From Artemisia argyi (taxonomy: Eukaryota > Streptophyta > Magnoliopsida > Asterales > Asteraceae), in the NCBI GenBank assembly GCA_030686995.1, contig CM060697.1:42379015-42443014 (forward strand): a DNA stretch of 64,000 nucleotides. The letters are read 5' to 3'. The first letter of the stretch is position 1, and each line of letters begins with the position of its first letter. Shown here in pieces: positions 10,771 to 22,397 of this stretch. The notes below the pieces were generated by a model. The model was not told where the DNA came from and searched no databases. It saw nothing but the letters and a program-made list of their open reading frames with translations. Made by a program: the position numbers and the translations under genes.

Positions 10771-12732
10771 GATCGTTGACTCGGGTTGCTCCAAGCACAT
10801 GACCGGGAATTTAAAGCTGCTGATCAATTTAGTCTGGAAATTCATGGGAACTGTACGCTTTGTAAATGATCATGTTGCAGCTATTCAGGGTTATGGAGAT
10901 CTTTGGTTTGGGAATTTTTTAATCACTCGAGTTTACTACGTCGAAGGGTTGGGACACAATTTGTTTTCAGTTGGGCAGTTTTGTGATTCAGATTTTGAAG
11001 TTGAATTTAGGAGAAACACGGTTTTTATTAGAAATTTGGTTGGTGACGATCTCTTAACTGGTAATCGTGGTACAAACTTGTATGCTATCGACATCAACCA
11101 AATGGCTTCTACATCACCAATTTGTCTTATGACAAGGGCAACCGAAACTAAGTCCTGGCTGTGGCATAGAAGATTATCCCATCTCAATTTCGACACCATC
11201 AACAAGTTAGCCAAAGACAACATCGTCACCGGACTTCCTAAGTTCAAATACACCAAGGAACACCTTTGTCCATCACGCGAACAAGGAAAAAGCAAAAGAG
11301 CATCATATAAACCTAAAACCGTAGCTAGTTCAGAAGCAAGGTTACATATGTTGCACATGGACTTATGTGGTCCAATGAGAGTTGAAAGCATTAATGGGAA
11401 GAAGTATATTCTAGTTATTGTTGATGATTATTCAAGATATACGTGGGTAAAGTTTTTGAGGTCAAAAGACGAAGCACCAGGTACCATCATCACCTTTTTG
11501 AAGCGTATCCAAGTTCTACTTCAAGCTCCAGTAAGGATTGTAAGAACAGATAATGGCACAGAATTCACTAATCAGGAGTTAAGAACCTACTTTGAAGATG
11601 TGGGAATCACTCACCAAACATCAGTTGTTAGAACTCCATAGCAGAATGGGGTAGTTGAAAGAAGAAACCGAACTCTTGTGGAAGCTGCTCGCACAATGCT
11701 GATTTTTCTAGTGCACCACTCTTCTTATGGGCTGATGCTGTAGCCACTGCTTGTTTTACTCAAAATCGATCCCTAATCCATCCAAGATTCAATAAAACCC
11801 CATATGAGCTAGAGAACAACCGGAAACCAGATATCTCTTACCTTCACGTGTTTGGCGCTTTGTGCTATCCGACAAATGACAAAGAAGATCTAGGAAAGTT
11901 AAAAGCTAAGGGTGATATTGGAATCTTCATTGGATATTCAAAAAACTCGAGGGCATTCAGGGTGTATAATAGAAGAACGAAAAGGATAATGGAGACGATG
12001 AATGTGAACTTTGACGAGATTTCACAAATGGCTTCTGAGAGATACGCTCTAGAACCCGCGCTTAATCCGATGGCTTTTAATCAAAATAGATTAGGACCCG
12101 CACCAAACCAGCAAACTTCTGGATACATCAGTTCAGGACTCGTGCCTCAAGGAGCTTATTCAACAAACACGGAAAAACCTTTAGAACAAGAACTGGAAAA
12201 TTTCTTCGAGTTAATGTTTGATGAATACTATGGTGGAACTTCGACAAATGCATCTCCACAATATTCCACTGCACCCGCTCAAAACCATCAACCACCACCA
12301 CCATCACAAGATGCATCTACAACAGTCGAAGCTGAAGCACCAACTCCCTCAGCATCATCAACATCTACTCCAGCAGCTCCAGTTATTGAAATTGATCTAC
12401 CAATAGTTGATGAGCAAAACCAAAACACAAATTTTCAAGAAAAACCAACAAATAATTCAAACGATGTTGCGTTAGAAGAAGAAGAAGTATTTGAAAACCC
12501 GTTTGCAACAGACTCTGCTGAATCTTCTTCAAGGTTACAAGAACCATCTAACACACATAAGTTAAACCCAAGGTACCCTTCTATGTTTCAATGGACAAAA
12601 GACCATCCAATAGAACATGTTATTGGTGAACCTTCAAAGCCAGTTCAGACAAGGAGACAACTTGCCATAGATCTCGAATTATGCATTTACATTTGCTCAA
12701 TAAGCCTCAAAGAACCAAAAAACATTCGGTAA
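10771..12732 (+). pseudogene. pol: protease motif, GAG-pre-integrase, integrase, element 2
   Basis: The protease signature DSGCSKHMTG spans a frame change near 10770-10805. Then come YYVEGLGHNLFSVGQ, GAG-pre-integrase (LWHRRLSHLN) and integrase (HMDLCGP, RTDNGTEF, GVVERRNRT). One cysteine of the zinc domain is replaced (CPSREQGKSK). A TAG at 11639-11641 and a one-base loss near 11706 break the integrase. The frame resumes through FGALCYP and IGIFIGYSKNSRAF to a Pro/Thr/Gln-rich linker (about 12240-12450) and ends at TAA 12730-12732. Confidence 0.87.
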
Positions 12733-14254
12733 GCAATGACAGAAAACCCTTGGATAGAAGCAATGCAGGAGGAAATTCTTCAATACCAGTTACATGATAG
12801 TTGGGAACTTGTTGAACGACCACTTGATATACATGTTCTTGATCTCAAGTGGTTGTGGAAGAACAAACTGGATGAGGAAATGACCGTTATTCACAACAAA
12901 GCTCGTCTCATGGCTAAAGGTTATCCACAAGAAGAAGGGATAGATTTCGATGAATCATGAGACGAGCTTTGTTGTGAATAACGGCAAGAAGAAGGGATAG
13001 ATTTCGAAGAATCATTCACGCCTGTAGCTAGACTTGAAGCAGTCCGGATCTTCTTAGCCTATGCAGCTCACAAAAACATCACAGTCTATCAGATGGACAT
13101 TAAGACAACTTTCTTGAATGGAACTCTGAAAGAAGAAGTGTATGTGAGTCAACCAGAAGGATTCGTTGACAAAGATCATCCAGACTACGTCTACAAGCTT
13201 AAGAAAGCCATTTATGGTTTAAAACAAGCTCCAAGAGCGTGGTATGACGAACTATCATCTTTCTTGCTCAATAACAGTTTCACAAAAGGAACGGTTGATG
13301 ACACCTTGTTTACCAAAAAATTCAATGATGAAATTTTGATTGTTCAAATTTATGTGGACGACATTATTTTTGGAGCAACCAATCCTAACCATTCAAAACA
13401 TTTTTAAAATCTCATGAAAAGAAAATTTGAAATGTCCATGATGGGGGAACTAAAATTCTTTCTTGGTTTACAAATACATCAATCCCCTTGTGGTATTTTT
13501 ATCAATCAAGCTAAATATACAATAGAGATTTTGAAAAAACATGGAATGGAAAACTGTGATTCTGTTGGTACACCAATGGTCACTTCACCAAAAATAGGTG
13601 CTGATTTGTTTGGGAAACCCATCAATCTGAAGAAATATTGGAGCATGATCGGTTCTCTCATGTAGCTAACTGCTAGTCGACCCGATATTCAATTTGCTGT
13701 ATGTTTATTAGCACGGTTTCAGGCAAAGCCTACCGAACTTCACCTCAAAGAGGTTAAACGGATCTTTCGGTACCTACGAAGCACTATTAACATGGAACTT
13801 TGGTATCTGAAGGATTCGGAGTTTAATCTAACAGCATTTTCAGATGCAGACCATGCTGGTGATCAAGTGATAGCAAAGAGTACATCAGGTGGAGCACAAT
13901 TTTTACGTGAAAAGCTAGTAAGCTGGTCGTCAAAGAAACAGGATTGTACTGCACTATCAACCGCCGAAGCCGAGTATGTGTCTCTAAGTTCTTTGGATGC
14001 GGACACAGCTCACAGATTATGGCTTTACTTTTGGCAAAATACCTATGTATTGTGACTCAAAAAGTGCCATAGCCATCTCGTGCAATCCTGTACACCACTC
14101 AAAGACGAAGCATATCATAGTCCGCTACCATTTCATCAAAGAGCATGTAGAAGAGGGCACTGTTGAATTATTTTTCGTTAAGACTGATTACCAACTCGCC
14201 GATCTATTTAATAAAGCCCTTCCAAAAGAACGGTTTGACTATTTAGTTCGATGA
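12733..14254 (+). pseudogene. pol: reverse transcriptase and RNase H, element 2
   Basis: The RT begins at MTENPWIEAMQEE (12736). It carries a templated duplication at 12928-13014 that introduces TGA 12958-12960, then [15 protein letters not shown] and YVDD (about 13354-13365). In-frame stops follow at 13405-13407 and 13663-13665. RNase H shows AFSDADHAGD and STAEAEYVSL, then a frame change near 14000, and ends with [12 protein letters not shown]. The catalytic motifs remain readable, but the gene is dead. Confidence 0.87.
12884..13014 (+). repeat. Local inverted plus direct duplication in RT of element 2
   Basis: Bases 12884-12910 (27 nt) reappear exactly reverse-complemented at 12958-12984. 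Directly after that, bases 12928-12957 (30 nt) reappear in direct orientation at 12985-13014 with one mismatch. This order is what a polymerase would leave if it switched strands and then returned upstream. Confidence 0.9.
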
Positions 14255-16856
14255 ATTGGCATGTGAAGCCTAACTCCGGAGGAGCTAGAACATCTTCTCG
14301 AATCTTCTTGAAAAATGTTTTCAAAATCGCTTCGCTATAAATATTTTTGAAAAAACAAAATACAAAATTTGAAAAACCAACAAAAACAAAATACAAAAAT
14401 ATAAAATTTCAAAAAATACAAAAACAATATAAAATCAAAAAATCCAAAAATATTCTTCTCACGACATGTCTCTCGTATATACCAATATTCTGTACATTTA
14501 TAGAAATGTCATTCAACAATGATACGGACATGTACAGATGCTTGAACAAGAGTTCTTTTTAATGTTTTTCTAAAAACATTTCGTTTCTCAAAAGTTTCTT
14601 CACAATGGCTTTCGTATACTTCAGTACGAACCCCGGACCCAAATGATGACTTATGATTGTTTCAAATCAAGGACTCGTATTTTCAAGGACGAAATCTTTT
14701 TTAAAAAGTTCGAGTTTAAACAAATGAAAAAGATTTCAAACAAAAACTCATTTTCAAAACAGAATTCTTGAGCACTTTTTCAAGATTGTTCAAAAGATTT
14801 CTCAAAATCTCTCAAATGAGTGGTCAAGATAACTCCCTCTAAACCCTTAATTGATTTTAAAATGAGCTATCATTAAGGGGGAGTACAAAAACAAAAAATG
14901 TTCCAAATTCATGCAAAATGAAATCTGTCTATCTCTTCAAAAAGCTTTCTCTTAATCAGTTGATATCAAAAATATCACAATATGCTATTTTTGAGGGGGA
15001 GAAGACATGATTAAAATGTGATCAAAGATGTTTAAAGATTGTGACTGAATCTCAAAAGAGCTCGACTCAGATGTACCAATGAATTGACGAAGCTTAAAAT
15101 GTCAGTAATCGAAAAGACTTGTCCTGGACGGGTAATAATTTCAAGCTAGTCTAACTAGTGATGTAAGCGTGTCTCGAATAGGACTTGCCTGAGTAGAATG
15201 TACCGTATCGAGAGACTTTCTTTGGACTTGACCAGGACGGGTAATAATTTCAAGCTAGTCTAACTAGTGATGTAAGCGTTTCTCGAATCGGTCATGTTCA
15301 CTGAAAGTGGATCAATTCAAAAAGTGCAAACTCCTCACGCATGTACAAATTTCTTAAAAATCCATGAGCACATGTGAAGGGGGAGTCTTCAAAAGAAACA
15401 AAAACTCTCAAAGTGTCAACAAAAATGTGTTTACATTCATAAACACTTTGAGAGATTTTCAATTGAATGGTTTTATGGAAACAATAGGATAGTCATGAAG
15501 ATATAAGGTGACTAAGGTTAGGAAAAACCGTCCTATGATCCGCCAGAAGGACAAATCCAATAGATTAGTATTAGAAGTCCTTAGGTATGATTGAAAAAGG
15601 GAGAATATGAGAAAGGAGAAAGAAGGGTTTGAAGAATTAAAAAGAAAAGTTATGAAAAAGGGTGAAAAGAAATAGCCCTCCAAATGTTCAACCTTAGGGC
15701 AAACACCGGGTTCAATTCGTATGCTACTGGTTGTTGCTAAGGTGACACTGGCATTGAAGATAAAGACGTCATGGACCCAGTGACGCACTGCACTTAACCT
15801 TCTTAACCACTTAAGTTCTCTTAAAAGAGCCTGTTTCATTCTCACGGGGAACCGCTGTAATCTATCGACCTGTCTCTTAGAGATGGTTGATATTGAAGCA
15901 GGAGACCTCTCCCTAATTTCCGCATAGGAAACCAAATGTGCACTCATTGAGTCTAGAGCCCCGAGATTCATCAAAAGATCTCAGAGGAACACATGATACT
16001 TCTACACTGGTTGTTCATCATTAAGGACACCAGATGTAAACTTTAGAGTCCTACGCAGATCTTAGCAATCTGCCAGAACATTTATGAGAGGATTCACATT
16101 TGTGATTCTCAATGATTGAATGGAAACTCCTGCCAGGGTCAACATCAAACAGCCTTGACAGTAGGTCACTTCGGTAATTCTTTATGGGTTACGCTTAGTG
16201 TTCGCGGTGGTTTCAAACGGTCTACAGTCGTGAAGTGATCCCCAGCGACTCACCCATTCGTTGAGCTACTTAGTAGGTCTCGTAAGCTCCCTCGGGAGTA
16301 TCCGAAATGGGAACGGCCTTGGTAAGGGTTAGAAGGAGTCTTCACACTATGCTGTTGACGATCTCTAATTCTTTATCTGTAAGTACCGATTGTTTATTGC
16401 TAACTGTTTACCTGCAACTATACATCATCTCCATGGTGAAGGATTCCACATGCTCATACATACATCTCGAAGTCAAAGGAAAGTTCTCACAAAGATCAAA
16501 GCAAAGAAAGGTTCAAAGAAAGATTCTACACAATGTGAAAGAATCTACAGAAGTAAAGTGACAAAGATCTGTGTGAAAGAACGGGAACAACAAATGCATG
16601 TATCACAAAGACTGAAGATGTATGAGCATGTTGGAATGACGAACAACCACCACAGACGCAGAAGTGACGAAAGGCAGATTGCTCCACATCACAAAAGAAC
16701 AAAGAATGATGAAAAATCAGTTATCAAAGATCACAAAGCATGAAGGAACAAAGACTAAAGGCTATTCTACTACGACACGCAATGGTCAACAACAAAGAAC
16801 AAAGAAGACCTAATCACGTGGAGCATCATTCGAATGACCACCCCTTAGGGAGAGAT
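14255..16856 (+). other. Long 3' non-coding region of element 2
   Basis: No gene supported over 2.6 kb; short ORFs here lack recognisable domains. It has A-rich sequence at 14345-14460, purine runs at 14877-14883 (AGGGGGA), 14994-15002 and 15375-15383, a direct repeat at 15118-15297, and AGGGAGAGAT just before the LTR at 16857. Long 3' regions with several purine tracts are known in SIRE-like Copia elements. Confidence 0.65.
15118..15297 (+). repeat. Tandem direct repeat, about 110-base period
   Basis: A block from GGACGGGTAATAATTTCAAG through TGATGTAAGCGT to TCTCGAAT occurs at about 15127-15179 and again at about 15236-15289, nearly identical. Confidence 0.85.
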
Positions 16857-17259
16857 TGTTAGCATTAAAAATATGTAATAGAAAAGTGATGGTCATTCTC
16901 ATAAATATAAACTTTGTATGTCATGTGGTAGGAATAGAGTTTGGGCTATGGACTTAGTAAATCTAATATGTTAAGTGTTCTGTCATGTAAGCCTTTTATA
17001 TTTATGTAATCCAAGTCCAAGCCCAAGCCCATAGAAAGCCTTTAGGGTATTATCTCATGTACTATATAAACACCTCAAATGAATCATTTGAGGTGTGCTT
17101 GTGTGTATATTGTGTGTATTTTTTTAATAAAAGTTCTCTTCATCTTTATACTCTCTTTATCCATCTTAACGCCACACATATATCATATCAAGTCACCATC
17201 TTTACTTCATATTCATGCTATATTTGTGTTAAAGTTGATAGATTTAAGGTCCTACAACA
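16857..17259 (+). repeat. 3' LTR of element 2
   Basis: Starts TGTTAGCATT after the purine run and ends CTACAACA, so it has the TG...CA ends of an LTR. It contains a TATA box at 17063. No second copy is in the window because the 5' end lies outside, so the boundaries rest on end motifs and context only. Confidence 0.7.
17063..17095 (+). promoter_or_regulatory. TATA box plus 25-base palindrome in the element 2 LTR
   Basis: TATATAA at 17063-17069 is followed directly by a perfect palindrome at 17071-17095, with arms CACCTCAAATGA and TCATTTGAGGTG around one base. It lies between the TATA box and the expected transcription start. Confidence 0.7.
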
Positions 17260-18084
17260 TCTTTGATAGGGTGGATGTTGATGTTTTCTCTGTGTTGATT
17301 GTGGAGGGGCCTTGTTATTGTTTTGTAATCAAGTATCTTGGCTTCGTTTTTTCTTCTTTTTTGCTTGGGTTGATTGCGTTGCATCTACACTTGCTTGTTC
17401 TTCAATACCCCCTGCATTTTTTTCCCAGACCTATAACACCACCACTTACTTTCTCCGCCTCTGCACCACCAGCTTTAGTTTCTACAACAACACTTCCACC
17501 CGTGTATGCATGCCTCCAACACTTAACATCCATACAACAGATAAAGCATCTTTCGTGTAACACTTGTACCTGTGGATCATTACCAGTTCGAACACCCAGA
17601 CCTATAAAACCACCACCTATCTTTCTCTTTAAATTTGGACTTGAAGGTTGTGCCATATCTTTGGTTTGGACAAAATTGAAATGAGATGAGACTTTACTTC
17701 ACTATCCTAGTTGGTAGGATCATTTACTTTATTCTAAAGGTTGTGCCATATTTTTCTATTTTCAAAAACACCCGTTTGACTTTCATTGTGTGATGTAGGT
17801 TAAGGAGTATTAAATGCTCACATCAATTGAATGTCGTGGCATTTTGTGTTGGGAAATGACTGTTTTAGCCTTGGTTATGCAAACACTATTTTCTTCTCAT
17901 GTATGCACACATGATAAAAGTAAGACATGTCATGACTGCTCATAGGGCACCAAGCACTATTTCTATCTTTACTGTCACGTGAATACTTTTGCATTTTTTA
18001 AACACTAACCAAGCATAAGTTTTCCTCTATAAAAACCAAAGACACCAACCAATCTCCCACCACCCAATTCTAGCTTCTGAAACA
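17260..18084. other. Unassigned stretch between element 2 and the small gene
   Basis: No confident gene. A minus-strand frame at 17402-17656 (84 codons) contains HERCFICCMDVKC and two similar GLG-containing segments that come from a short DNA repeat (near 17430 and 17600). It could be an exon or a transposase remnant, but I do not recognise it. Confidence 0.4.
18028..18035 (+). promoter_or_regulatory. TATA box of the small two-exon gene
   Basis: TATAAAAA lies 57 bases upstream of ATG 18085, a normal plant spacing, in a leader rich in A and C. Confidence 0.5.
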
Positions 18085-18494
18085 ATGAGTTCCAAGAACA
18101 AAGGTTGTTTCAAACACACCCTCAATTGCAACATCCTTCTCCTTTTCATTTATAACATACCTTTTTTTAATTTTAATTGTTTTCTTAACTTTTTGCAGAA
18201 ATCATTTATGTTAACAGCAGTGACTCAAGCTCCATCAACAACTGGACTGAATCAAGTTCCACCAACAGTTGGGATGGCTATTTTCCAAAGGGCTATTCAG
18301 GTTCAATGACCAAAAAGAATGATGCTAGGAAGTTTAAAACTCCTAAAAAGACTGAGAAATAGCTTTTTGATGAAAGGAAAAAGGTGCTAGGCCTTCCCAA
18401 TGCTCGGTTCAGTGAAGACAATGGTATCAAACCATTTGCTCCAGCAATTGCCAAAGCTTTTCCAAAATGGAAGGGTGAAAAGAAAATGTATTAG
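18085..18494 (+). pseudogene. Small two-exon gene of unknown function, one premature TAG
   Basis: Exon 1 (18085-18103) starts ATGAGTTCCAAGAAC. A 95-base T-rich intron (18104-18198) has GT and TTGCAG ends. Exon 2 restores the frame (residue 7 spans the junction) and reads MSSKNKE, then a Ser/Asn-rich part (SSDSSSINNWTESSS), GYFPKGYSG, and a basic part KFKTPKKTEK. TAG follows at 18360-18362. The frame stays open past it for 43 more sensible codons (LFDERKKVLGLPNARF, FAPAIAKAFPKWKGEKK) to TAG 18492-18494. The likeliest reading is a recent nonsense mutation in a gene of about 104 codons. I do not recognise the family. Confidence 0.6.
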
Positions 18495-19434
18495 TTGATT
18501 TAGGAGGTAGTATAATTGAATAAACTTGTTGTAACCTGAATAAACATGTTGTTACCCTTTTGTACTAGTTTATTTGGTGTTTGTAATTGACCTGTTGAAT
18601 GGTAGACTAACCTTGTACTACCGATAAGATAACAACACTACCAGTAGTAACTAATTAGTACTGTTAGAAGAGATTTTGTACTACCAGTATTAATGTTTTA
18701 CTACTGTTAGATATAAGGAACTTAGTACTATTGAGCCTTCCAAACGTGTGAAGTCCACCCAACCCAAAACATTAAGTACAATTCATAGGTACATTTCAAA
18801 ACGAAATGGAAATATAAATGTGTTAAAAATTTTGATGGTTTTGTCTGGTTTAAGTATGTTTGTCATGAAAGACTATTAATTTGGTTCCCTGGTAGTATTT
18901 TGTCATTTCAGAAAGTTAAGACGCAACTTGTTTTAAAGGATTGTGCTTTAAAACAAAACTAAACTATAAGGCTATAGTTTGACTTAGGGAAGTCAATAAA
19001 CCATAAGGCTCTAGTTTGACTTAATAAAGTCAACTAAGTGAACAATTTTTGAATATTCACTTGTAAACATGTTTTTTTTTTTTACTTTGAAAAATCAACA
19101 TGGGTAAACTTACCTTATTACAATTTATATTTTACCATTTGCATATGCAGTATAGTGTCGTGTTTGGAATAATAACCGAATTTGACTATTAAAGTCAACA
19201 TATTTTTTTGGTCAACAATGTGAATAATACCACTATTAGATATACACATGAAAATAAGCATAAATTGAAGGTCATACGGGTGCATAAATTGAAAGTCAAA
19301 CGTACATCATGAAAATAACCATAAACTTTATTTGCAAAAAAATAAATAGATAAAACATGCAATTGAAAAAAAGAAACTCACAAAATCAACAATAAAATTA
19401 TTATTAAACCAACTTTTTCCATTACACGATTAAA
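18495..19434. other. Intergenic DNA with a duplicated block
   Basis: No gene. It contains degenerate ACTACCAGTAGT-type short palindromes (18620-18715) and the block at 18703-19035 that recurs inverted at 19975-20490. The rest is AT-rich. Confidence 0.6.
18703..19035. repeat. Two-part block (A then B) repeated inverted on the far side of the acidic ORF
   Basis: Part A (18703-18825, from TTTTACTACTGTTAGATATA) matches the reverse complement of about 19975-20135. Part B (18826-19035, including TAGTTTGACTTAGGGAAGTC) matches the reverse complement of about 20140-20490. The far copy is ordered B then A when read on its own strand, so this is not a simple hairpin element. Confidence 0.65.
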
Positions 19435-19755
19435 TTAATCGGACTCATATGCCTTACACAATTCATCATACGAGAATGTTTCTAAACATTCTTCTTCTTC
19501 TTCTTCTTCTTCTTCTTTACATTCAACATATTTGTTTTTCTTTTTATCCTTTTCTTCTAATATCCTAACAGCATTGATCTCCTTCCAATGCTCCTCGGAC
19601 CTCTTTTTTGCAGCAAGCCTGCGTCTTTCAACTTCAGAAGCGCTTGGAGCAGCCTTCTCCTTTTCTTCATCCACCTCCTTCTTATCCTTATCCTTCGAGC
19701 CTTTTTCCAATAAAGGCACCTCTGCCTCTTTTGGAACTTCCCTTGGTCGTTTCAT
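19435..19755 (-). CDS. Acidic, lysine-rich hypothetical protein
   Basis: The ATG at 19755 gives 106 residues: KRPREVPKEAE, a Lys/Glu-rich segment, SASEVERRRLAAKKRSEEHW, a poly-Glu run coded by GAA repeats, and the end FSYDELCKAYESD. The frame also stays open upstream of the ATG to about 19845 with sensible codons (GTKRARDVVATDNTEEEN), so the true start may be in an unseen exon or an earlier start may have been lost. A TATATATT box reads on the minus strand at 19903-19896. High charge suggests a helical or nuclear protein, but no family is recognised. Confidence 0.4.
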   Translation of the reverse strand: MKRPREVPKEAEVPLLEKGSKDKDKKEVDEEKEKAAPSASEVERRRLAAKKRSEEHWKEINAVRILEEKDKKKNKYVECKEEEEEEEEECLETFSYDELCKAYESD

Positions 19756-19974
19756 CACTTCCTTGTTTTCTTCTTCTGTGTTGTCGGTTGCAACAACATC
19801 TCTGGCTCTCTTGGTTCCTGATATTTTACTTACACTTTAAGTTGTTTGATGTTTGATAGTAGTAGATTGGTATGCTGCATAATGTGGCAGTAACCAATAT
19901 ATAGACACATAATGGGGAAAATGAAGAGTCTGTATTAAATTTTACAGGCTTTTTTCGGACTCTTCGGTTCCCCA

Positions 19975-20220
19975 TTATTTGTTGTAAATATTAACACATT
20001 TATATTTCCATTTTCTTTGGGAATGTTCCTATGAATTATATTTAATGGGTTAGGTTGGGTTTGGTGGTCTTCACACGGCTTTATTGGCTCACCAGTATTA
20101 AGTTTCTTATATCTAACAGTAGTAAAAATTTAATATTGTTAGTGCAAAATTTGACTTTATTAAGTCAAACTACACCCTTATGGTTTGTTGACTTCCCTAA
20201 GTCAAACTACAGCCTTATGG

Positions 20221-20261
<41 letters not shown>

Positions 20262-20490
20262 AAAAAAAAGCATAATCCTTTAAAACAAGTAGCATCTTAA
20301 CCTTCTGAAATGACAAAATACTAGGGGGTAAACCTTTAAAACAAGTAGCATAATCCTTTAAAAGCATAATCCTTTAAAACAAGTAGCATCCTCACTTCAA
20401 TGGGATAAACCTTGAAGAGTGGGTAGCTCCAATACCAGGGAACAAAATCAGTAGTCTTTCATGACAAACATACTTAAACTAGACAAAACC
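19975..20490. repeat. Inverted copy of the 18703-19035 block, with poly-T expansion
   Basis: Matches 18703-19035 in reverse complement. It also carries 38 T residues at 20223-20260 and several copies of CCTTTAAAACAAGTAGCAT. A 60-base piece at about 20381-20440 is repeated at about 20495-20555. Confidence 0.65.
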
Positions 20491-20600
20491 ATCCAAGTAG
20501 CATCCTCACTTCAATGGGATAAACCTTAAAGAGTGGCTAGCTACAATACCGGGTCTACCGTGCTTAACAAGCTTGTATGAGATACAAAACTCAAGCAAGG

Positions 20601-21928
20601 TGTGGAAAACAAGAAGGGGGGGGGGTTGAATAGTTTTACGTCTTTTTAATTTGTTACGAAATAATTTGTTTACATGTTTTGTTTACTTTCAAAAATTGTA
20701 GATTCGATATTATGTGAATTCAAGTCTTGTACAATATAAACAACTACAATTAAATACTAAAGCTATAATAATATAAGAAATGAAATGAGTAAGTGATGGA
20801 AAGATCGAACCGTGAGACAAGAGATTTATAGTGGTTCGACTACAAGGACACCTTCCTTGCCCTACTCCACTCCCCGAGCACCTTACTCGAGAGTTTTCTT
20901 CACTATGTCAACAAGCTCCCTTATGGCGGAGAAAACCTTACACACCAATTTACGCACCACAACTTAGTCACACCTTATTCACACCTTCTACACAACTTCT
21001 CCACATCTAGTCACTACTAAATCTTCACAACTTCTTCTTCACACATATCCACTAGTAAACCTTCACTACTTCTTCTTCACACCTATCTACTTAATATACA
21101 GTACTTCTTCTTTACACCTATCTTACTTCACAATATCAACACAACTTGCTAATCTATCTTCTATCAAATATTCACAACTAAGTACGCAAAGAAATAGATA
21201 TAATGAATGATGCTCTAACAACTTGGATGTGGAGGTCACAACAAGTTGTAATACTTCTTGTCTTGATGGATTGAAGTATTCTTCTCTTGCACTTGAAAGG
21301 ATGAGACTTGGATCACTTTGAAACAAAGATTAATGTACTTATGATCAAAGGATTATAAGAAATGGAAGTGGGGATTTAGATCAGAAAGTTTTGGGGTGCA
21401 AAAGGTGAGAAAAATCTGTGAAATGAACCAGTATTTATAGGCCAAAAATATACTGTTCAGGAGCGTGCCGGTCCCCTTAATTAGGGGCCGGTCCCTTTAA
21501 TTATTAAGGGGGGCGCCTAAGGAATTAAGGGGGCTGCCCCCTCCAGAACGTTGGACTTGTTTGTCCTTTTGTGGGGAAGGTTTTTCTGGATTATATTTGC
21601 CATTTTTGGTTAAAAATTTGAATCCATATATTTATAATGATTTAAACATATTCTTTTAATTCCAAAAATTATTTTGTAAAAGATATAAAATGTTAGTGAC
21701 ATTTTATAAAAAGTCTAGTGATTGAGAAAAATTTCCTTTGATCATAGAATGCAATAAATACTTTGTTTATTCATACCTTAAGTGATTTGGATGTAAAGTG
21801 AGATATTTAATGCTAAGTACTTGTTTACGTCATAATTTTTAGTTCAATGAATTTACGTTTTGTAATTATCAAAACATAGAGATGTCGGTGAATGTTAACA
21901 ATATTTTTAGGCATTATTTATGTCAACA
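20601..21928 (-). repeat. 3' LTR of element 3
   Basis: On the minus strand it runs TGTTGACA to CCACA and matches the element 1 LTRs with clear divergence, so it is a different subfamily or an older copy. The inverted module is at 21468-21540 and a good TATA (CCTATAAATACTGG) at about 21443-21430. Confidence 0.9.
21468..21540 (-). promoter_or_regulatory. Inverted module in the LTR of element 3
   Basis: The same two-plus-two order of CCCCCTTAAT and ATTAAGGGG boxes as in element 1, about 25 bases upstream of the TATA box on the minus strand. Confidence 0.65.
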
Positions 21929-22397
21929 ATCTCCCCCTTTTTTGATGATTACAAAACCTTAAACTCATTAAGTCTAAAAATTAATTTTTAGACAAGTATT
22001 TAGAGTTTTATATTCTCTTCTCCCCCTTTTTGTAAAATCAAAAAGGTTATGCCGATTAAGTTTCAACGGGTAGAAAGCTCCCCTTGATGTGTGCTCCCCC
22101 TCATTTGAGAGCACCAAGGAAACGAGCTATGGAATGTTTGGCTACAAAAAATATGTGAAGGGAACAAGACACATATATGCAAAGCAAGAATAAAGCAAAC
22201 AAAAATAGATTCATTCAAGCATTTAAGATGATCATAGAAATGAACATCATTACAATATTCAATATGCTAGAAGCATATTGATTATAATAAAATAAAAGAA
22301 ACAACATAGTCCTAAATTTGTCAAAGAGAGCTCTTGGACTTGCTTGCAACCCATGGTTGAGTGTTTTATTTACATGAGGAGAACATACGCATAAAGC
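21929..22397 (-). other. Polypurine tract and 3' untranslated region, element 3
   Basis: No gene. The minus strand reads AAAAAGGGGGAGATTG at the LTR border (21944-21929), with further purine runs near 22025 and 22100. Confidence 0.8.

Larger units (their letters stand above)
8779..17259 (+). mobile_element. Element 2: Ty1/copia retrotransposon, 5' part outside window
   Basis: This is a second, different Copia element. Element 1 interrupts it inside gag-like coding sequence: reading resumes at once after 8778 with IAKLEELVVKSVSQ. Gag-like, protease, integrase, RT and RNase H sequences follow in copia order, then 2.6 kb of non-coding sequence and one LTR at 16857-17259. Many stops and shifts show it is older than element 1. 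Similar polyproteins are, as I recall, common in Asteraceae genomes. Confidence 0.88.

Noticed and set aside
15459..15974. 171-codon minus-strand ORF in the element 2 3' region
   Set aside because: Antisense to retroelement non-coding DNA, no domain, low-complexity end.
16307..16743. Two overlapping ORFs before the element 2 LTR as env-like proteins
   Set aside because: Short and Lys/Arg-rich, no signal peptide or membrane span, no second copy to show conservation.
17079..17684. 201-codon plus-strand ORF starting in the element 2 LTR
   Set aside because: Crosses the LTR border into unrelated DNA and is hydrophobic by composition.
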